From contig JAMXFF010000012.1 in the NCBI GenBank assembly GCA_025370845.1, positions 67,465 through 131,464 on the forward strand: 64,000 bases of DNA, read 5' to 3'. The position numbers were made by a program, and so were the translations under genes. This stretch comes from Laspinema palackyanum D2a. Its GTDB lineage: Bacteria > Cyanobacteriota > Cyanobacteriia > Cyanobacteriales > Laspinemataceae. The first letter of the stretch is position 1; each line of letters begins with the position of its first letter. The notes under the pieces were generated by a model. That model did no database searches. It saw only the letters and a program-made list of their open reading frames with translations, and was not told where the DNA came from. Shown here one piece after another: positions 1-8,918 of the stretch.

Positions 1-532
1 CCGGTTTAGGGTGGCGATCGCCCGTTGGTGTTGGCCGAGTCTGGGGATACTCCAGGAGGTTAAGGCCCGGAAACGACTTTAGTCGTTACTACAAACGAAG
101 AAATTTCTTTCCTGTTCGTAATAACGACTTCAGTCGTTATCTTTCCGGTTTGGGGTGGCGATCGCCTCTTGACATTGCCAGAGTTTAGGGTTAATCCCGG
201 AAGTTAAGGCCCGGAAACGACTAAAGTCGTTACTACAAACGAAGAAATTTATCCCCTGTTCAACGTCCCGACTTTAGTGGTTTCTTCAGTTTCCACAGCA
301 ACCTACTTTAGGGGGCCTCCTTTTTCTGTGCTGTCAGGGATCAAGGCTTTCTTGCCCGTAAACTAGGGAAAGGTCCATCTCTCAGAAAAAATAGCAAATT
401 GTTAAGTTTTATTAAGAAAACCCATATTTCATCAAAACGGTAAAATATAATACAGAAATAGAGGGAAATGCAAAAAAGCGGTCCCTCTCCCAACTTTAGT
501 AAATCCACTTAATTTAGAACAGGAACACAGAT
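1..532. repeat. Tandemly duplicated ~143-bp repeat carrying AACGACTNNAGTCGTT palindromes; no gene
   Basis: No gene is visible here. A unit starting CCGGTTTRGGGTGGCGATCG occurs at 1 and again at 145. Both copies run into TTAAGGCCCGGAAACGACT (about 61 and 203) and then a palindrome AACGACTWWAGTCGTT followed by ACTACAAACGAAG. The same palindrome-plus-ACTACAAAC motif recurs at about 6335, 23700-23870 and 52830-52890, so it is a dispersed family. The last 170 bases are AT-rich and probably hold the promoter of the gene starting at 533. Confidence 0.75.
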
Positions 533-943
533 ATGAAACTAACTTATCGGGGAATTGGCTACGATTCCGAACCCCAGAGCTTTAATCTTATGGAGGCAGA
601 AATTGGGGGGAAATATCGGGGGAATGATTGGCAAGTGCGCTATCCCCGGCATATTCCTGTCCCAGCAACTCTCAATGAGTTAACCTATCGGGGCGCTCAG
701 TATAATTCTGGGGAATCTGTCAGCACTTCAGTGGCATCCGTAGCCCCCAAGACTCGGCAGGTGAGGCCCCTCATGGATGCTCAACCGGGAGACAAGGTGA
801 TGGAAGAGGTGGCCAAACTTCACCGCAATAACATTTGTCGGAGTTTAGAACGCCGGATGCAAGCGGCAAGGATGCTGGGGAATGAAAACTTGCTTGAACA
901 GCTACAAATGGAATCCCAGCAGCTCACTTGCTACCTTTATTAA
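533..943 (+). CDS. DUF4278 domain-containing protein
   Basis: Small cyanobacterial protein of unknown function, 136 aa. The N-terminus MKLTYRGIGY is the signature of DUF4278 proteins, and the Y-R-G motif recurs as KYRG near residue 28 and LTYRGAQY near residue 50. The C-terminal third is charged and looks helical, with no membrane segment or signal peptide. The start is supported by an AGGA about 9 nt upstream. A second family member, with three YRG-type motifs, lies at 34168-34410. Family membership is recognised from the motif; no function is inferred. Confidence 0.8.
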   Translation: MKLTYRGIGYDSEPQSFNLMEAEIGGKYRGNDWQVRYPRHIPVPATLNELTYRGAQYNSGESVSTSVASVAPKTRQVRPLMDAQPGDKVMEEVAKLHRNNICRSLERRMQAARMLGNENLLEQLQMESQQLTCYLY

Positions 944-949
944 GCCGCT

Positions 950-1597
950 CTAGGGGTTGCGCCGCAGCCATATCCCGCGCAAACCAGCGGCGATCGCCCC
1001 TTGATAATCATCCCGATAGCTATCGCCGATGTGCCATGCCTCTGAGGCGGCACAGCCATGTTTTTCTAAACCCGCCGCAAAAATCGGCGGGTTTGGTTTT
1101 GCAGCCCCCACCACGGTAGAAATGGTAACGGACTCAAAAAATTGAGCCAGATCCAATGCCTCTAGGACGGAGTACAGTCGGGAGTCAAAATTGGACAAAA
1201 CTCCCAAGGGAATACCTTGAGAATGCAGGGATTCGAGGGTGGGGCGAACATCGGGATAGACGAACCAAGGGTCAGCGGTGGCAAAGTAATCGTACAGTTG
1301 CTCAAAGAAGGCGGAAAAGTCGGCAAACTGATGGAAGACTCCGGCGCGTTTGAAGGTATCCGAGGCGATCTCCTCCCACCACTGAAATTCCAGGCGGGGA
1401 ATCTCAGTTTGCACAACTCCCGGAAATGCCGCCTGTTCTGTGGCGGCAAAACTGTCGAAAAATGCCTGATTTACCAGGCGATCGTCCACTTCGACCCCAA
1501 AGCGACGGGCAAAATTTCCATAAGCTGCACCGATACTGCCATGCACTCCAAAAAGAGTACCGGCGGCATCGAAAAAAATCACCGAAGGTTGCGACAT
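950..1597 (-). CDS. HAD-superfamily hydrolase, HDHD3/DREG-2-like (HAD-IA)
   Basis: A 215-aa soluble protein of the haloacid dehalogenase superfamily, usually small-molecule phosphatases. Motif I is FFDAAGTLF (nucleophile D10), motif II is the Ser in GVLSNFDS (about 136), motif III is the Lys in GAAKPNP and motif IV is HIGDSYRDD. An alpha-helical cap lies between motifs I and II, as in subfamily IA. The second Asp of the usual DxDGT motif, the general acid, is Ala here (D-A-A-G-T); this is known in the HDHD3-like branch and makes phosphatase activity uncertain. The start lies 9 nt after the ndbB stop on the same strand, so the two are probably co-transcribed. The substrate cannot be told. Confidence 0.85.
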   Translation of the reverse strand: MSQPSVIFFDAAGTLFGVHGSIGAAYGNFARRFGVEVDDRLVNQAFFDSFAATEQAAFPGVVQTEIPRLEFQWWEEIASDTFKRAGVFHQFADFSAFFEQLYDYFATADPWFVYPDVRPTLESLHSQGIPLGVLSNFDSRLYSVLEALDLAQFFESVTISTVVGAAKPNPPIFAAGLEKHGCAASEAWHIGDSYRDDYQGAIAAGLRGIWLRRNP

Positions 1598-1606
1598 CAG
1601 CTTAGG

Positions 1607-2812
1607 TTAACGGGGTAAACCGGATTGAGAGAAAAACTCACGCACGGGCTGAGTAATCCAATTTAAGCCGACTTTAAGCTGATGGTCAAATGTGGGCATC
1701 CGGTACAGATAAGCCAAACGCCGTAAGAGGTGCGCCATTTGACCATCCAATTTGACGCCCAATCCAGTTAAGGTGGCATTATCAATCCCCAAGGTCATCA
1801 TTTCCCCTAATCCTTGATATTCAAAGGGGAGAAGGGGGCGATCGCTCAAGGAGGCCCAGACATTCCAGGCGGCATAATCCGCTTGCTGCATCGCTGCTTG
1901 TGCCGTGGTGGGAACGGGTTGTCCACTGCCATCGAGACAATAGGCGAGGTCCCCGACTGCAAACAGTTCCGGATGGTCGATCGCCTGTAAGGTCCGCGTC
2001 ACTTCGATTTGACCCCGTTGCGTATGCTTCACAGGGAGGGCTTGCACCACGGAGGCGACTTGGGTTCCCACGGTCCAAATCACCAAATCTACGGGAATGG
2101 GGTCTACTTGTCCTCGATATAACAGGGAAATGCTATCGGCGGTAATTTCTTCGGTGGCAGTTTCTAAATCAATCCAAATTCCCCGTTCTTCTAAGGCTTG
2201 GGTTGCTGCTTTGCGGTTAAATTCCGTGGAGGTTCGCAGAATTTCTGTCCCCATTTCAACGAGGCGCAGACGACCTCGGTTTTTGAGGCGATCGGCCAGT
2301 TTACAAGCCAATTCCACCCCGGAATATCCGCCACCGACAACAGCGATGCGGATTTTATCTTTGTCGGATGCTTCTAGGAGGCGCAGGCGTTCTTCCAGAC
2401 GATAGGCATCGGCGATGGTGCGGAAAGGGAAGGCATAATCGGCACATCCGGGGACTAAATCTAAGGGAGTTTCTCCACCGAGGGCGACGATCGCGCGATC
2501 GTAACTGAATTCTACTCCATCCTCTAAATGGACCTGTCTATTCTCTAGGTTGATGTCACAGATAGTGCCTTGATGGAAGCGCACTCGGGTATTTGCCAAC
2601 AGTTCCGAAAACGGGGGTGCAATTTCCCAGGATTGCAATTCCCCAGTGAGCAACTCGTAGAGGAGGGGGGAGAATAAAAAGCGATCGTTGTTATCAATCA
2701 GAACAATCTCGGGGGTTCCGGATGGGTTCCAGGGTAACTCGCTCAAGCGCAAAGCGGCATACAGACCGCCAAATCCGCCGCCGAGGATACAAATTCGTGC
2801 TTTTTCTGTCAT
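1607..2812 (-). CDS. ndbB: Type II NAD(P)H dehydrogenase-like demethylphylloquinone reductase NdbB
   Basis: A 401-aa FAD-dependent pyridine-nucleotide oxidoreductase. The N-terminal Rossmann motif CILGGGFGGLY (8-18) binds FAD, a second motif VVGGGYSGVEL (about 160) binds NAD(P)H, and LFAVGDLAYC (about 285) is the FAD-binding ATG/GD motif. PTTAQAAMQQADYAAWN and the C-terminal basic segment LLRRLAYLYRMPTF match the cyanobacterial NdbB family. That enzyme reduces demethylphylloquinone before the last methylation in vitamin K1 synthesis and acts at the thylakoid membrane. Length and motif order fit the family closely. NdbA or NdbC are the alternatives, but the opening of this protein fits NdbB better. 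The HAD hydrolase gene follows within 10 nt. Confidence 0.85.
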   Translation of the reverse strand: MTEKARICILGGGFGGLYAALRLSELPWNPSGTPEIVLIDNNDRFLFSPLLYELLTGELQSWEIAPPFSELLANTRVRFHQGTICDINLENRQVHLEDGVEFSYDRAIVALGGETPLDLVPGCADYAFPFRTIADAYRLEERLRLLEASDKDKIRIAVVGGGYSGVELACKLADRLKNRGRLRLVEMGTEILRTSTEFNRKAATQALEERGIWIDLETATEEITADSISLLYRGQVDPIPVDLVIWTVGTQVASVVQALPVKHTQRGQIEVTRTLQAIDHPELFAVGDLAYCLDGSGQPVPTTAQAAMQQADYAAWNVWASLSDRPLLPFEYQGLGEMMTLGIDNATLTGLGVKLDGQMAHLLRRLAYLYRMPTFDHQLKVGLNWITQPVREFFSQSGLPR

Positions 2813-3093
2813 AAAAGTGGGCGATCGCGTCAGTTAACAAGATACTCTTTTCCACGATAGCAGGGCGATCGGTCAGAGTGGGGCGATCGGGCGGACTTCA
2901 ACAGCTCAGAATCTCTTCTGGCGGAATCAGTCTAGCCCTTTCTTCGGTCTTGTGTCCCCGGGGGGTTAAATCCTGGCTCAGGTTGGGTTCAATTTCCGGA
3001 GCAACCGATATTTTATCCGCAATAAAATTACAGGCGCTAAAACCAATTGGCAGCGTCTTTAGTACCCTAACTTTTGCCCTCCACTCTTTGATT

Positions 3094-4149
3094 ATGACCG
3101 TAACTAACGACAAGCCTAATTCCATTTTTCTGGAAATTGACAAGATTTGTCCCCTCTCCGAAGTGGCAAATAATCAAATTTTAACGAGTGAGATTCAGCA
3201 GCGCTTAACGGAGTTGCAATTACTCACCCCTCCCGTTGATGGTGTTTTTGGGGAACTGACCAACGCCGCTTATCACCGCTTTCAGAGCCTCAACGGGATT
3301 GAAGAAGAACAAGAAGCCCTGGGTCCCAAAACAATTGCAGCCCTGATGAGTGCTCAGGCCCAAACTTTATCGGTTCCCCGAATTTCCCTGAAAACCGTCA
3401 CGAAAACGATTTTAAAAACTTTACCCCTGCAATCTTCTGTACTCACTGCCAATGAGCAATTTAGTGTAGAAGTCGGTCAAAGTTTTACCTTAGCCAATTA
3501 TGAACGGGGCCATCGCGGTCATTATCGGGTTACTTTACAAGAACCGATTCGGAGTAATCGAGTGTGGTATGCCTTTGAAGAGCACGTTCAACTCATAGAA
3601 GGAAACCGCACCCTCACGCAACCGCAGCAACCGGCAGCAACGGTGCGATTAAATGTGCCTTTCAAGTCTCAGCTCGATAACTATTACAATCCCACTGGCG
3701 CTTGTAATGTGACCTCGATCGCCATGTGTTTGGAATATCTTGGCGTTCCCCGCTACGACAATCGCTATCGCCAGTTTGAAGATGAATTATATCGCTGGTG
3801 TCTCGATCGCGGATATTTTTATCAGAACCCTGAACATTTAGCGCGAGTTGTCCGAGACTATAAACGCAAAGATGACTTTACCTACTGGGGAACCATCGAA
3901 CGCTGTCAAAATCACCTGCGCGGTGGCAATCCCTGTGTGATTCACGGCTATTTCACCAGTTTTGGTCACATTGTCGTTTTAGTCGGGTTTGATGCCAACG
4001 GATTTATCGTTCATGATCCTTATGGCGAATGGTTCCCCACGGGTTATCGAAATGACAAAAGCGGCGCTTATCTGCACTACTCCTACAACTTAATCCGCCG
4101 CACTTGTATTCCGGATGGACAGTTTTGGGTTCACTATATTAGTCGTTAA
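3094..4149 (+). CDS. Peptidoglycan-binding and C39-like cysteine peptidase domain protein
   Basis: Predicted 351-aa protein. An N-terminal PG-binding-1-like three-helix domain spans roughly residues 25-90 (pattern LTPPVDGVFGELT...FQ). A linker with SH3-like strands follows, then a papain-fold C39-type domain. The likely catalytic Cys is in PTGACNVTSIAM (about C204), the His in TSFGHIVVLVG (about H292) and the Asp in FIVHDPYGEW. I chose ATG 3094 rather than the in-frame ATG at 2878, because the extra 72 residues resemble no known domain and family members start near here. No signal peptide is obvious, so location is unclear. A cell-wall or peptide-cleaving role is inferred from domains only. 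Confidence 0.8.
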   Translation: MTVTNDKPNSIFLEIDKICPLSEVANNQILTSEIQQRLTELQLLTPPVDGVFGELTNAAYHRFQSLNGIEEEQEALGPKTIAALMSAQAQTLSVPRISLKTVTKTILKTLPLQSSVLTANEQFSVEVGQSFTLANYERGHRGHYRVTLQEPIRSNRVWYAFEEHVQLIEGNRTLTQPQQPAATVRLNVPFKSQLDNYYNPTGACNVTSIAMCLEYLGVPRYDNRYRQFEDELYRWCLDRGYFYQNPEHLARVVRDYKRKDDFTYWGTIERCQNHLRGGNPCVIHGYFTSFGHIVVLVGFDANGFIVHDPYGEWFPTGYRNDKSGAYLHYSYNLIRRTCIPDGQFWVHYISR

Positions 4150-4179
4150 GCCCACCCTTATGAATCCGATAAAACTTCA

Positions 4180-4209
4180 AACACGGAACTCTTTGAGTCC
4201 GTGTTTTTT
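4180..4209 (+). terminator. Intrinsic terminator after the C39 protease gene
   Basis: ACACGGA and TCCGTGT form a stem around a short loop, followed directly by a run of six T. It sits about 30 nt after the stop codon at 4149. Confidence 0.85.
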
Positions 4210-5128
4210 CTTGTAAACCCAACTTAACTCCCATCGGTACAGGATGAGATTCCAAGGATAATGAAGCAGATTTTATCGCCCTTTCTTGGCTACAGAGTAG
4301 CAGATATTTTGTAAAGATATCCAGGTTTAAATCAGGACTTTACCGGCCCCCTAACTTCACTTGTTCTACCGCCAGAGCTACTTAACTGAGGGAAATTGAA
4401 TCACTCCCCGCAACAAAATACTCACTTATAAGAGATAGCCTAACTGGCCATTGGTCACCGCTCAGATTAAATTTGGAACCTCAGCCCTGGCACTTAAAAA
4501 CGGCGACTCAGTTGATCCCGAGCCGGAACTTGATGCCCTAAAATCCCTGACAACAGACGGAAATTCCCGATTGTCTTAGGGCTTTAAGAGTGTAATTTGC
4601 CGTTTGTCCGGTTCTCCTCCGAAAGTCTCCAGAAGCCCTGAAATTCGCCATTATTAGCCCGCTCCTGATAGAAAAGTGCGGGATAAATATCGAGGATTTG
4701 GCGGATTTTCCCGCTCATTTCTCTCATGACTCATTGAGATAGTGCTAAAATTAGATAAGTTTTCTCCCCTGGGGGTTAATTCACTGAAAATAGTAAAATC
4801 ATCCAATTTTACTGTCTTCAAAAAGTAACTTAAATGACCAGAACATAAATGATTCACTTTTTAACCGCAGCTTACAAACGAGACCCTCCCAGACCAATCA
4901 GCACTATTTTTAGGGAGGCAAACCTACCACGGAATCGAAAATAAAAAGACTTGAAAGAGAATTGAGGCAAGTCTTAGCTGGAAAAATCCAGGTTTAACAC
5001 ATCTATTTGGTTTTCCCGAATGCATAGAGATGTGTAATATCGATTTCATACTCCGCTGTTTTTATGCGGGTACTTTTGGCTATAAAACAGAAAAATCTTG
5101 ACCCTTCACCCAAAAACCAGGAAAAATA
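4210..5128. other. Long intergenic region, AT-rich, no gene recognised
   Basis: About 900 bases with only short, unconvincing reading frames. There is no tRNA, riboswitch or transposon end that I recognise. The last 100 bases before 5129 should contain the promoter of the DUF4394 gene. Confidence 0.5.
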
Positions 5129-6307
5129 ATGACCGTTTTTATTGCTTTAAATGACAACAATACCCTAGTCGCTTTTAATGCGAATAATCCAACCCAGACC
5201 GTCTCTGTGGGAGTCACTGGAATTGAGGGAACCTTACTCGGTATTGATACCAGACCGGCCAACGGTTTAATTTATGGCATCACAACCACCAATAATATTT
5301 ACTCCATTGACCCCCAGCGTCTGGGGTTCACCATTGATGCCAATGGAGCATTGAATAATACGATGACTCCGGCCACCGTATCGGCCACATTAGTCAGTAC
5401 CTTATCCCAACCTTTTGAAGGGGGAACCGTTTCGGGATTTGACTTTAATCCGGTTCCAGATCGACTGCGATTAGTGGGTGAAAATAAGCAAAATTTCCGC
5501 ATCAATGTTGATACCGGCGCAGTCATTGTGGATGGCACCCTAGCATTTGCAGCAGGGGACCCCAATGGGGCCGTTGATCCGACCATTAGTGCCTCGGGTT
5601 ATACCAATTCCTTTGCGGGAACGACTTCAACCCAACTCTACAATATCGATACTCAACTGAATACCTTGTTACTGCAAAATCCCCCTAATGATGGGACTCT
5701 GGTTACCATTGGGAATTTAGGGGTGGACTTTGGCAATTTGGCAGGGTTTGATATTGTTTCAGGGATGGCCGGGGAGAATGCGGCTTTTGCCGTTGACAAC
5801 TCGATGCTTTATTCTATTAACCTGACGAATGGTCAAGCCACTAGCTTAGGGATGATTGGGGGGAACACCGGCTTAAATTTACAAGGGTTGGCAACGGTCC
5901 CCAATTCTACGTTCCGAGACACGATTACGGGAGAAACTCAATTTAATCCGGCGCAATATTTGGCGTCTCATCGGGATTTGATTAATGCCTTTGGCTACAA
6001 CTTAGCCTCTGCCCGTCAACATTATGATATGTTTGGGATGGCCGAAAATCGAGCATTGGATACCTTTGATGAAGTGCGATATCTCGCTTCTTATGCGGAC
6101 TTGATTCAGGTGATTGGGTTTAATCCTGAGTTGGCCACAGAGCATTTTGTTGTGTTTGGTGCCGATGAAGGACGAGCCACCAATTTGTTCAATCCGGTCA
6201 GTTATCTCAATACTTATGCTGATTTAAGGGCAGCATTTGGTAATGATTTAGGGGCCGCAACTCAACATTATATCCAAAATGGATTTAATGAGGGTCGTGT
6301 TTTTTAA
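5129..6307 (+). CDS. DUF4394 protein with three C-terminal YLASY-type repeats
   Basis: A 392-aa protein. Residues 1 to about 265 form a DUF4394 beta-rich domain (FIALNDNNTLVAFN, then GIDTRPANGLIYGIT and FDFNPVPDRLRLVG), probably a beta-propeller. Residues 270-392 hold three tandem repeats of about 40 residues, of the form FNPxxYLASHRDLINAFGYN...HYxxFGxxENR. These are common at the C-termini of secreted or surface cyanobacterial proteins. No classical signal peptide is visible. GGAAAA lies just upstream of ATG 5129. The function is unknown; a surface or extracellular role is inferred from the repeats. Confidence 0.85.
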   Translation: MTVFIALNDNNTLVAFNANNPTQTVSVGVTGIEGTLLGIDTRPANGLIYGITTTNNIYSIDPQRLGFTIDANGALNNTMTPATVSATLVSTLSQPFEGGTVSGFDFNPVPDRLRLVGENKQNFRINVDTGAVIVDGTLAFAAGDPNGAVDPTISASGYTNSFAGTTSTQLYNIDTQLNTLLLQNPPNDGTLVTIGNLGVDFGNLAGFDIVSGMAGENAAFAVDNSMLYSINLTNGQATSLGMIGGNTGLNLQGLATVPNSTFRDTITGETQFNPAQYLASHRDLINAFGYNLASARQHYDMFGMAENRALDTFDEVRYLASYADLIQVIGFNPELATEHFVVFGADEGRATNLFNPVSYLNTYADLRAAFGNDLGAATQHYIQNGFNEGRVF

Positions 6308-6333
6308 ACTAAATTCGAGACACAAAACCTAAA

Positions 6334-6414
6334 GAAACGACTAAAGTCGTTACTACAAACATTGAAGTATTCCTTGAATTAATCCCTGTTTGTAGTGACG
6401 ACTTTAGACGTTCT
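6334..6414. repeat. Dispersed inverted repeat (AACGACTNNAGTCGTT family)
   Basis: AACGACTAAAGTCGTTAC plus ACAAAC on the left is mirrored by GTTTGTAGTGACGACTTTAG on the right. It lies between the convergent DUF4394 gene and the PstS-like pseudogene, where it could fold into a long hairpin. The same motif occurs at 60-260, 23700-23875 and 52830-52890. Confidence 0.75.
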
Positions 6415-6433
6415 CCAATGTTTTTCGGAACAA

Positions 6434-6996
6434 TTAATTCCTGCCGGAAAGCATAGCCTGCTGTCCTTGGGGGGAGGTTGCATAGCCTAAAAAGGCTTGG
6501 ACTGCTGGGTTGGGCGGCTGCTGGTAGGCGTAGGATAAGACGCGCTGCAAGGGATAATTGGGATGATCGGGCATCATGCCATCGATGGGGAGAGTTTTGA
6601 CGGTTTGCTGATTGGCAACTTGAGCGAAGGTGGCATATCCGATGCCATTGCGTCCGAGTTGTCGCAGCATTCCGGTGGTTTCATCTCGGGGAAGGGTGGT
6701 AATATTGGCACTATTCCCGAAATTGCCCCCATTGAGTACAATCTCTTGAAAGGCTTGATGAGTGCTACTGATACGGGGGCTGTGGAAGTGCTGGGTTCAG
6801 AGGTAGCTGGGGCCTCGGTGGGAGGGGCGATCGCACCATTGGGCGTGATTTGCGCGGTTTGTTCTTCCGAACTTAAGAACCAGTAACCGACTGCGGCTAG
6901 AATCAGAAAGGCGACAAAATAAAGAATGGGCGAAGGTCCAGTTTTGTTAGCCACGGTTTTTAGGTTTTTAGGATTAAGGCTAGAGATTGACTGCAC
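6434..6996 (-). pseudogene. PstS-like phosphate-binding protein pseudogene (internal deletion and frameshift)
   Basis: The 5' part reads, from a GTG at 6996, a cytoplasmic lead, one membrane segment (ILYFVAFLILAAVGYWFL) and a Pro/Thr-rich linker. This is the architecture of membrane-anchored cyanobacterial PstS-like substrate-binding proteins. After STSTA the family-like sequence continues in a different frame: SPRISSTHQAFQEIVLNGG, then TTLPRDETTGMLRQLGRNG, then NYPLQRVLSYAYQQPPNPAV, ending at 6434. These match the C-terminal third of PstS/SphX-type proteins. The central phosphate-binding core, of the order of 150-200 residues, is missing and the two parts are out of frame. No phosphate can be bound by what remains. 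The join near 6780 is inferred from the frame switch. Confidence 0.75.
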
Positions 6997-7098
6997 TCTT
7001 AAGAGGTATGAAGACAGTCAGTTTAATTTTGTCTTTTGCTAAGTTTTTTTATTGAGTGTAAAGGGTTCGGGTGAGTTTTTCAAGGGTCATAAATCACA

Positions 7099-7293
7099 AT
7101 GGATAGTAATACTATATTTATCATCAAGGTGATGGTGGCCTCAGCCATCGTTTCTGCTGCTATCAAATATGGAGGTCCTCTGCTGGCGATTCCAGATACC
7201 TCGCCGATCGCCTTGCTCCTCGTTTGTACACCAACCGCGATCGTATTGGGGGTCCTGAGTTGGCGACTGTATTTCCAGGATCCACAAAATTAA
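7099..7293 (+). CDS. Small conserved membrane protein
   Basis: A 64-aa protein with two predicted membrane segments (about 7-25 and 34-54), joined by a short GGPLLAIPDT loop, and a polar C-terminus. Composition and codon use look like a real cyanobacterial gene. I do not recognise the family and no function can be assigned. Confidence 0.6.
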   Translation: MDSNTIFIIKVMVASAIVSAAIKYGGPLLAIPDTSPIALLLVCTPTAIVLGVLSWRLYFQDPQN

Positions 7294-7528
7294 GGGAGCT
7301 GGGGACCCATTGGCCCTTTTCAGTTCACGGAGTGGGTAGTTTGGTGAGAAAATCCCTTTTGAGATCAGGCATTTAAGCGCCTTTAAGACAAAAAGACTCG
7401 GTTGAGGCTATATATTGAGTATCGAGTACAATCCCCGGGGTCAATCTGCTGAAGATTGAAACCTCTGATTTAGGGTCGAAAGAAAACGGGGTTAGTGGAA
7501 ATAGCTTAGATGGGAGGGAGCGATCGCC

Positions 7529-8764
7529 GTGAATTTAGGTCAATGGATGGGCTTATTAGCCATTTTTATTTCTTGCTATATTCTCTGGCAAATCCGAGAA
7601 ATTTTATTACTCCTCTTTGCCGCAGTCGTCCTAGCGACAGCCTTAAATCGACTCGCTCGCCGGTTGCAATGGTTTGGCATCAAACGGGGTTGGGCCGTCA
7701 TGGTTTCCATCCTCCTCTTACTCCTGGTTTTGGTGAGCTTTTTTTGGCTGATTGTGCCTCCTTTTGCCACTCAATTACAACAACTCACCCAACTCCTGAC
7801 TTTAGGATTTGCAGAAATTAATGATTTAATTTATCAATTTAGAACCCAAGTCCCGCCACAGTTGAAGCAATATTTACCCGATGTGGAGAGTATCGTTCAA
7901 CAACTCCAACCTTTGGCTAATCAATTAGTGGGAGGTGCTGGGGCAGTTGTGGGGGGGACTTTTGGGGGATTATTAAGCTTTCTATTAGTCTTAGTTCTGG
8001 CTTTAATGATGGTGAGCAGTCCTCAAGCTTACCGAAGTGCTTTCGTGCGACTCTTCCCCTCGTTTTACCGCTGGCGAGTTGATGGCATTCTTGACCGCTG
8101 CGATGTGGCGTTAGGCGGATGGCTGATTGGCATTCTGTTTAACATGATGGTGATTGGGGTATTAAGCTGGATTGGCCTTTTAATTTTGGGAGTTCCCCTG
8201 GCTTTAGCGAATGGAGTATTAGCGGGTTTATTAACCTTTATTCCGAATATTGGACCGGCTTTAAGTGCAATTCCGCCAATGGCGATCGCCCTGCTGGATG
8301 CACCGTGGAAATCCCTAGCCGTGCTGGGGTTGTATATTTTCATTCAGCAGTTAGAAAGTAATGTTTTGACTCCTTATGTGATGGCGGAGCAGATTTTTTT
8401 ACTGCCCGCAGTCACCTTAATCGCCCAAGTCTTTTTTGCTTCACTTTTTGGCTTTTTAGGATTATTTCTAGCCCTGCCTTTAACCTTAGTGCTTCAGGTT
8501 TGGCTTCAAGAAACGTTGGTGAAAGATATATTAGACCGATGGCGTAAACCCTTTGCAACCAGACGCTCAAGACGCTTGGAGGCGATCGCCCCGGTTGACA
8601 CCCCAGGCGAAACCAAATCAGTGCCGTTGTTGCCATCAAGTCAGGACCTATCCCCCCTAGACTATGACCCTTGGGACGATCGCCCCCAGCAGAGCGAGCC
8701 GAAACTCATTCCCCCCGAGGTCAAATCGGGACCTGACTTTCAGGAACAACCCCAACCGGAATAA
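7529..8764 (+). CDS. AI-2E family transporter (PF01594)
   Basis: A 411-aa integral membrane protein. The opening helices, ILWQIREILLLLFAAVVLA, are followed by a second hydrophobic pair, a long amphipathic segment (about 95-150) and four to five C-terminal helices including GVLAGLLTFIPNIGPALSAI. The PNIGP motif is typical of the AI-2E/PerM permease family, whose members export or exchange diverse solutes. The last 60 residues are a hydrophilic, proline-rich tail. GTG 7529 is the only start that keeps the first helix. An ATG at 7510 is in another frame. The substrate is unknown; the family name does not prove autoinducer transport. Confidence 0.85.
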   Translation: MNLGQWMGLLAIFISCYILWQIREILLLLFAAVVLATALNRLARRLQWFGIKRGWAVMVSILLLLLVLVSFFWLIVPPFATQLQQLTQLLTLGFAEINDLIYQFRTQVPPQLKQYLPDVESIVQQLQPLANQLVGGAGAVVGGTFGGLLSFLLVLVLALMMVSSPQAYRSAFVRLFPSFYRWRVDGILDRCDVALGGWLIGILFNMMVIGVLSWIGLLILGVPLALANGVLAGLLTFIPNIGPALSAIPPMAIALLDAPWKSLAVLGLYIFIQQLESNVLTPYVMAEQIFLLPAVTLIAQVFFASLFGFLGLFLALPLTLVLQVWLQETLVKDILDRWRKPFATRRSRRLEAIAPVDTPGETKSVPLLPSSQDLSPLDYDPWDDRPQQSEPKLIPPEVKSGPDFQEQPQPE

Positions 8765-8918
8765 AAGTAAAACTCCCCTAAAGGGTGGTTTTTTACCCTT
8801 ATTCTTGTCTTAAAATTGGCTTTTATACCACCAAGACCCTAACCGTAATCCGGGAGGAATTCGTTAACAATCGTCAAAAATTTATCAGAATTAATCCCGA
8901 TATTAGAGAACCCAAGCT

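Noticed and set aside
4654..4857. 67-codon minus-strand frame
   Set aside because: No start signal or recognisable sequence in an AT-rich intergenic region.
8765..8800. Terminator after the AI-2E family gene
   Set aside because: A T-run is present but no matching stem could be drawn.
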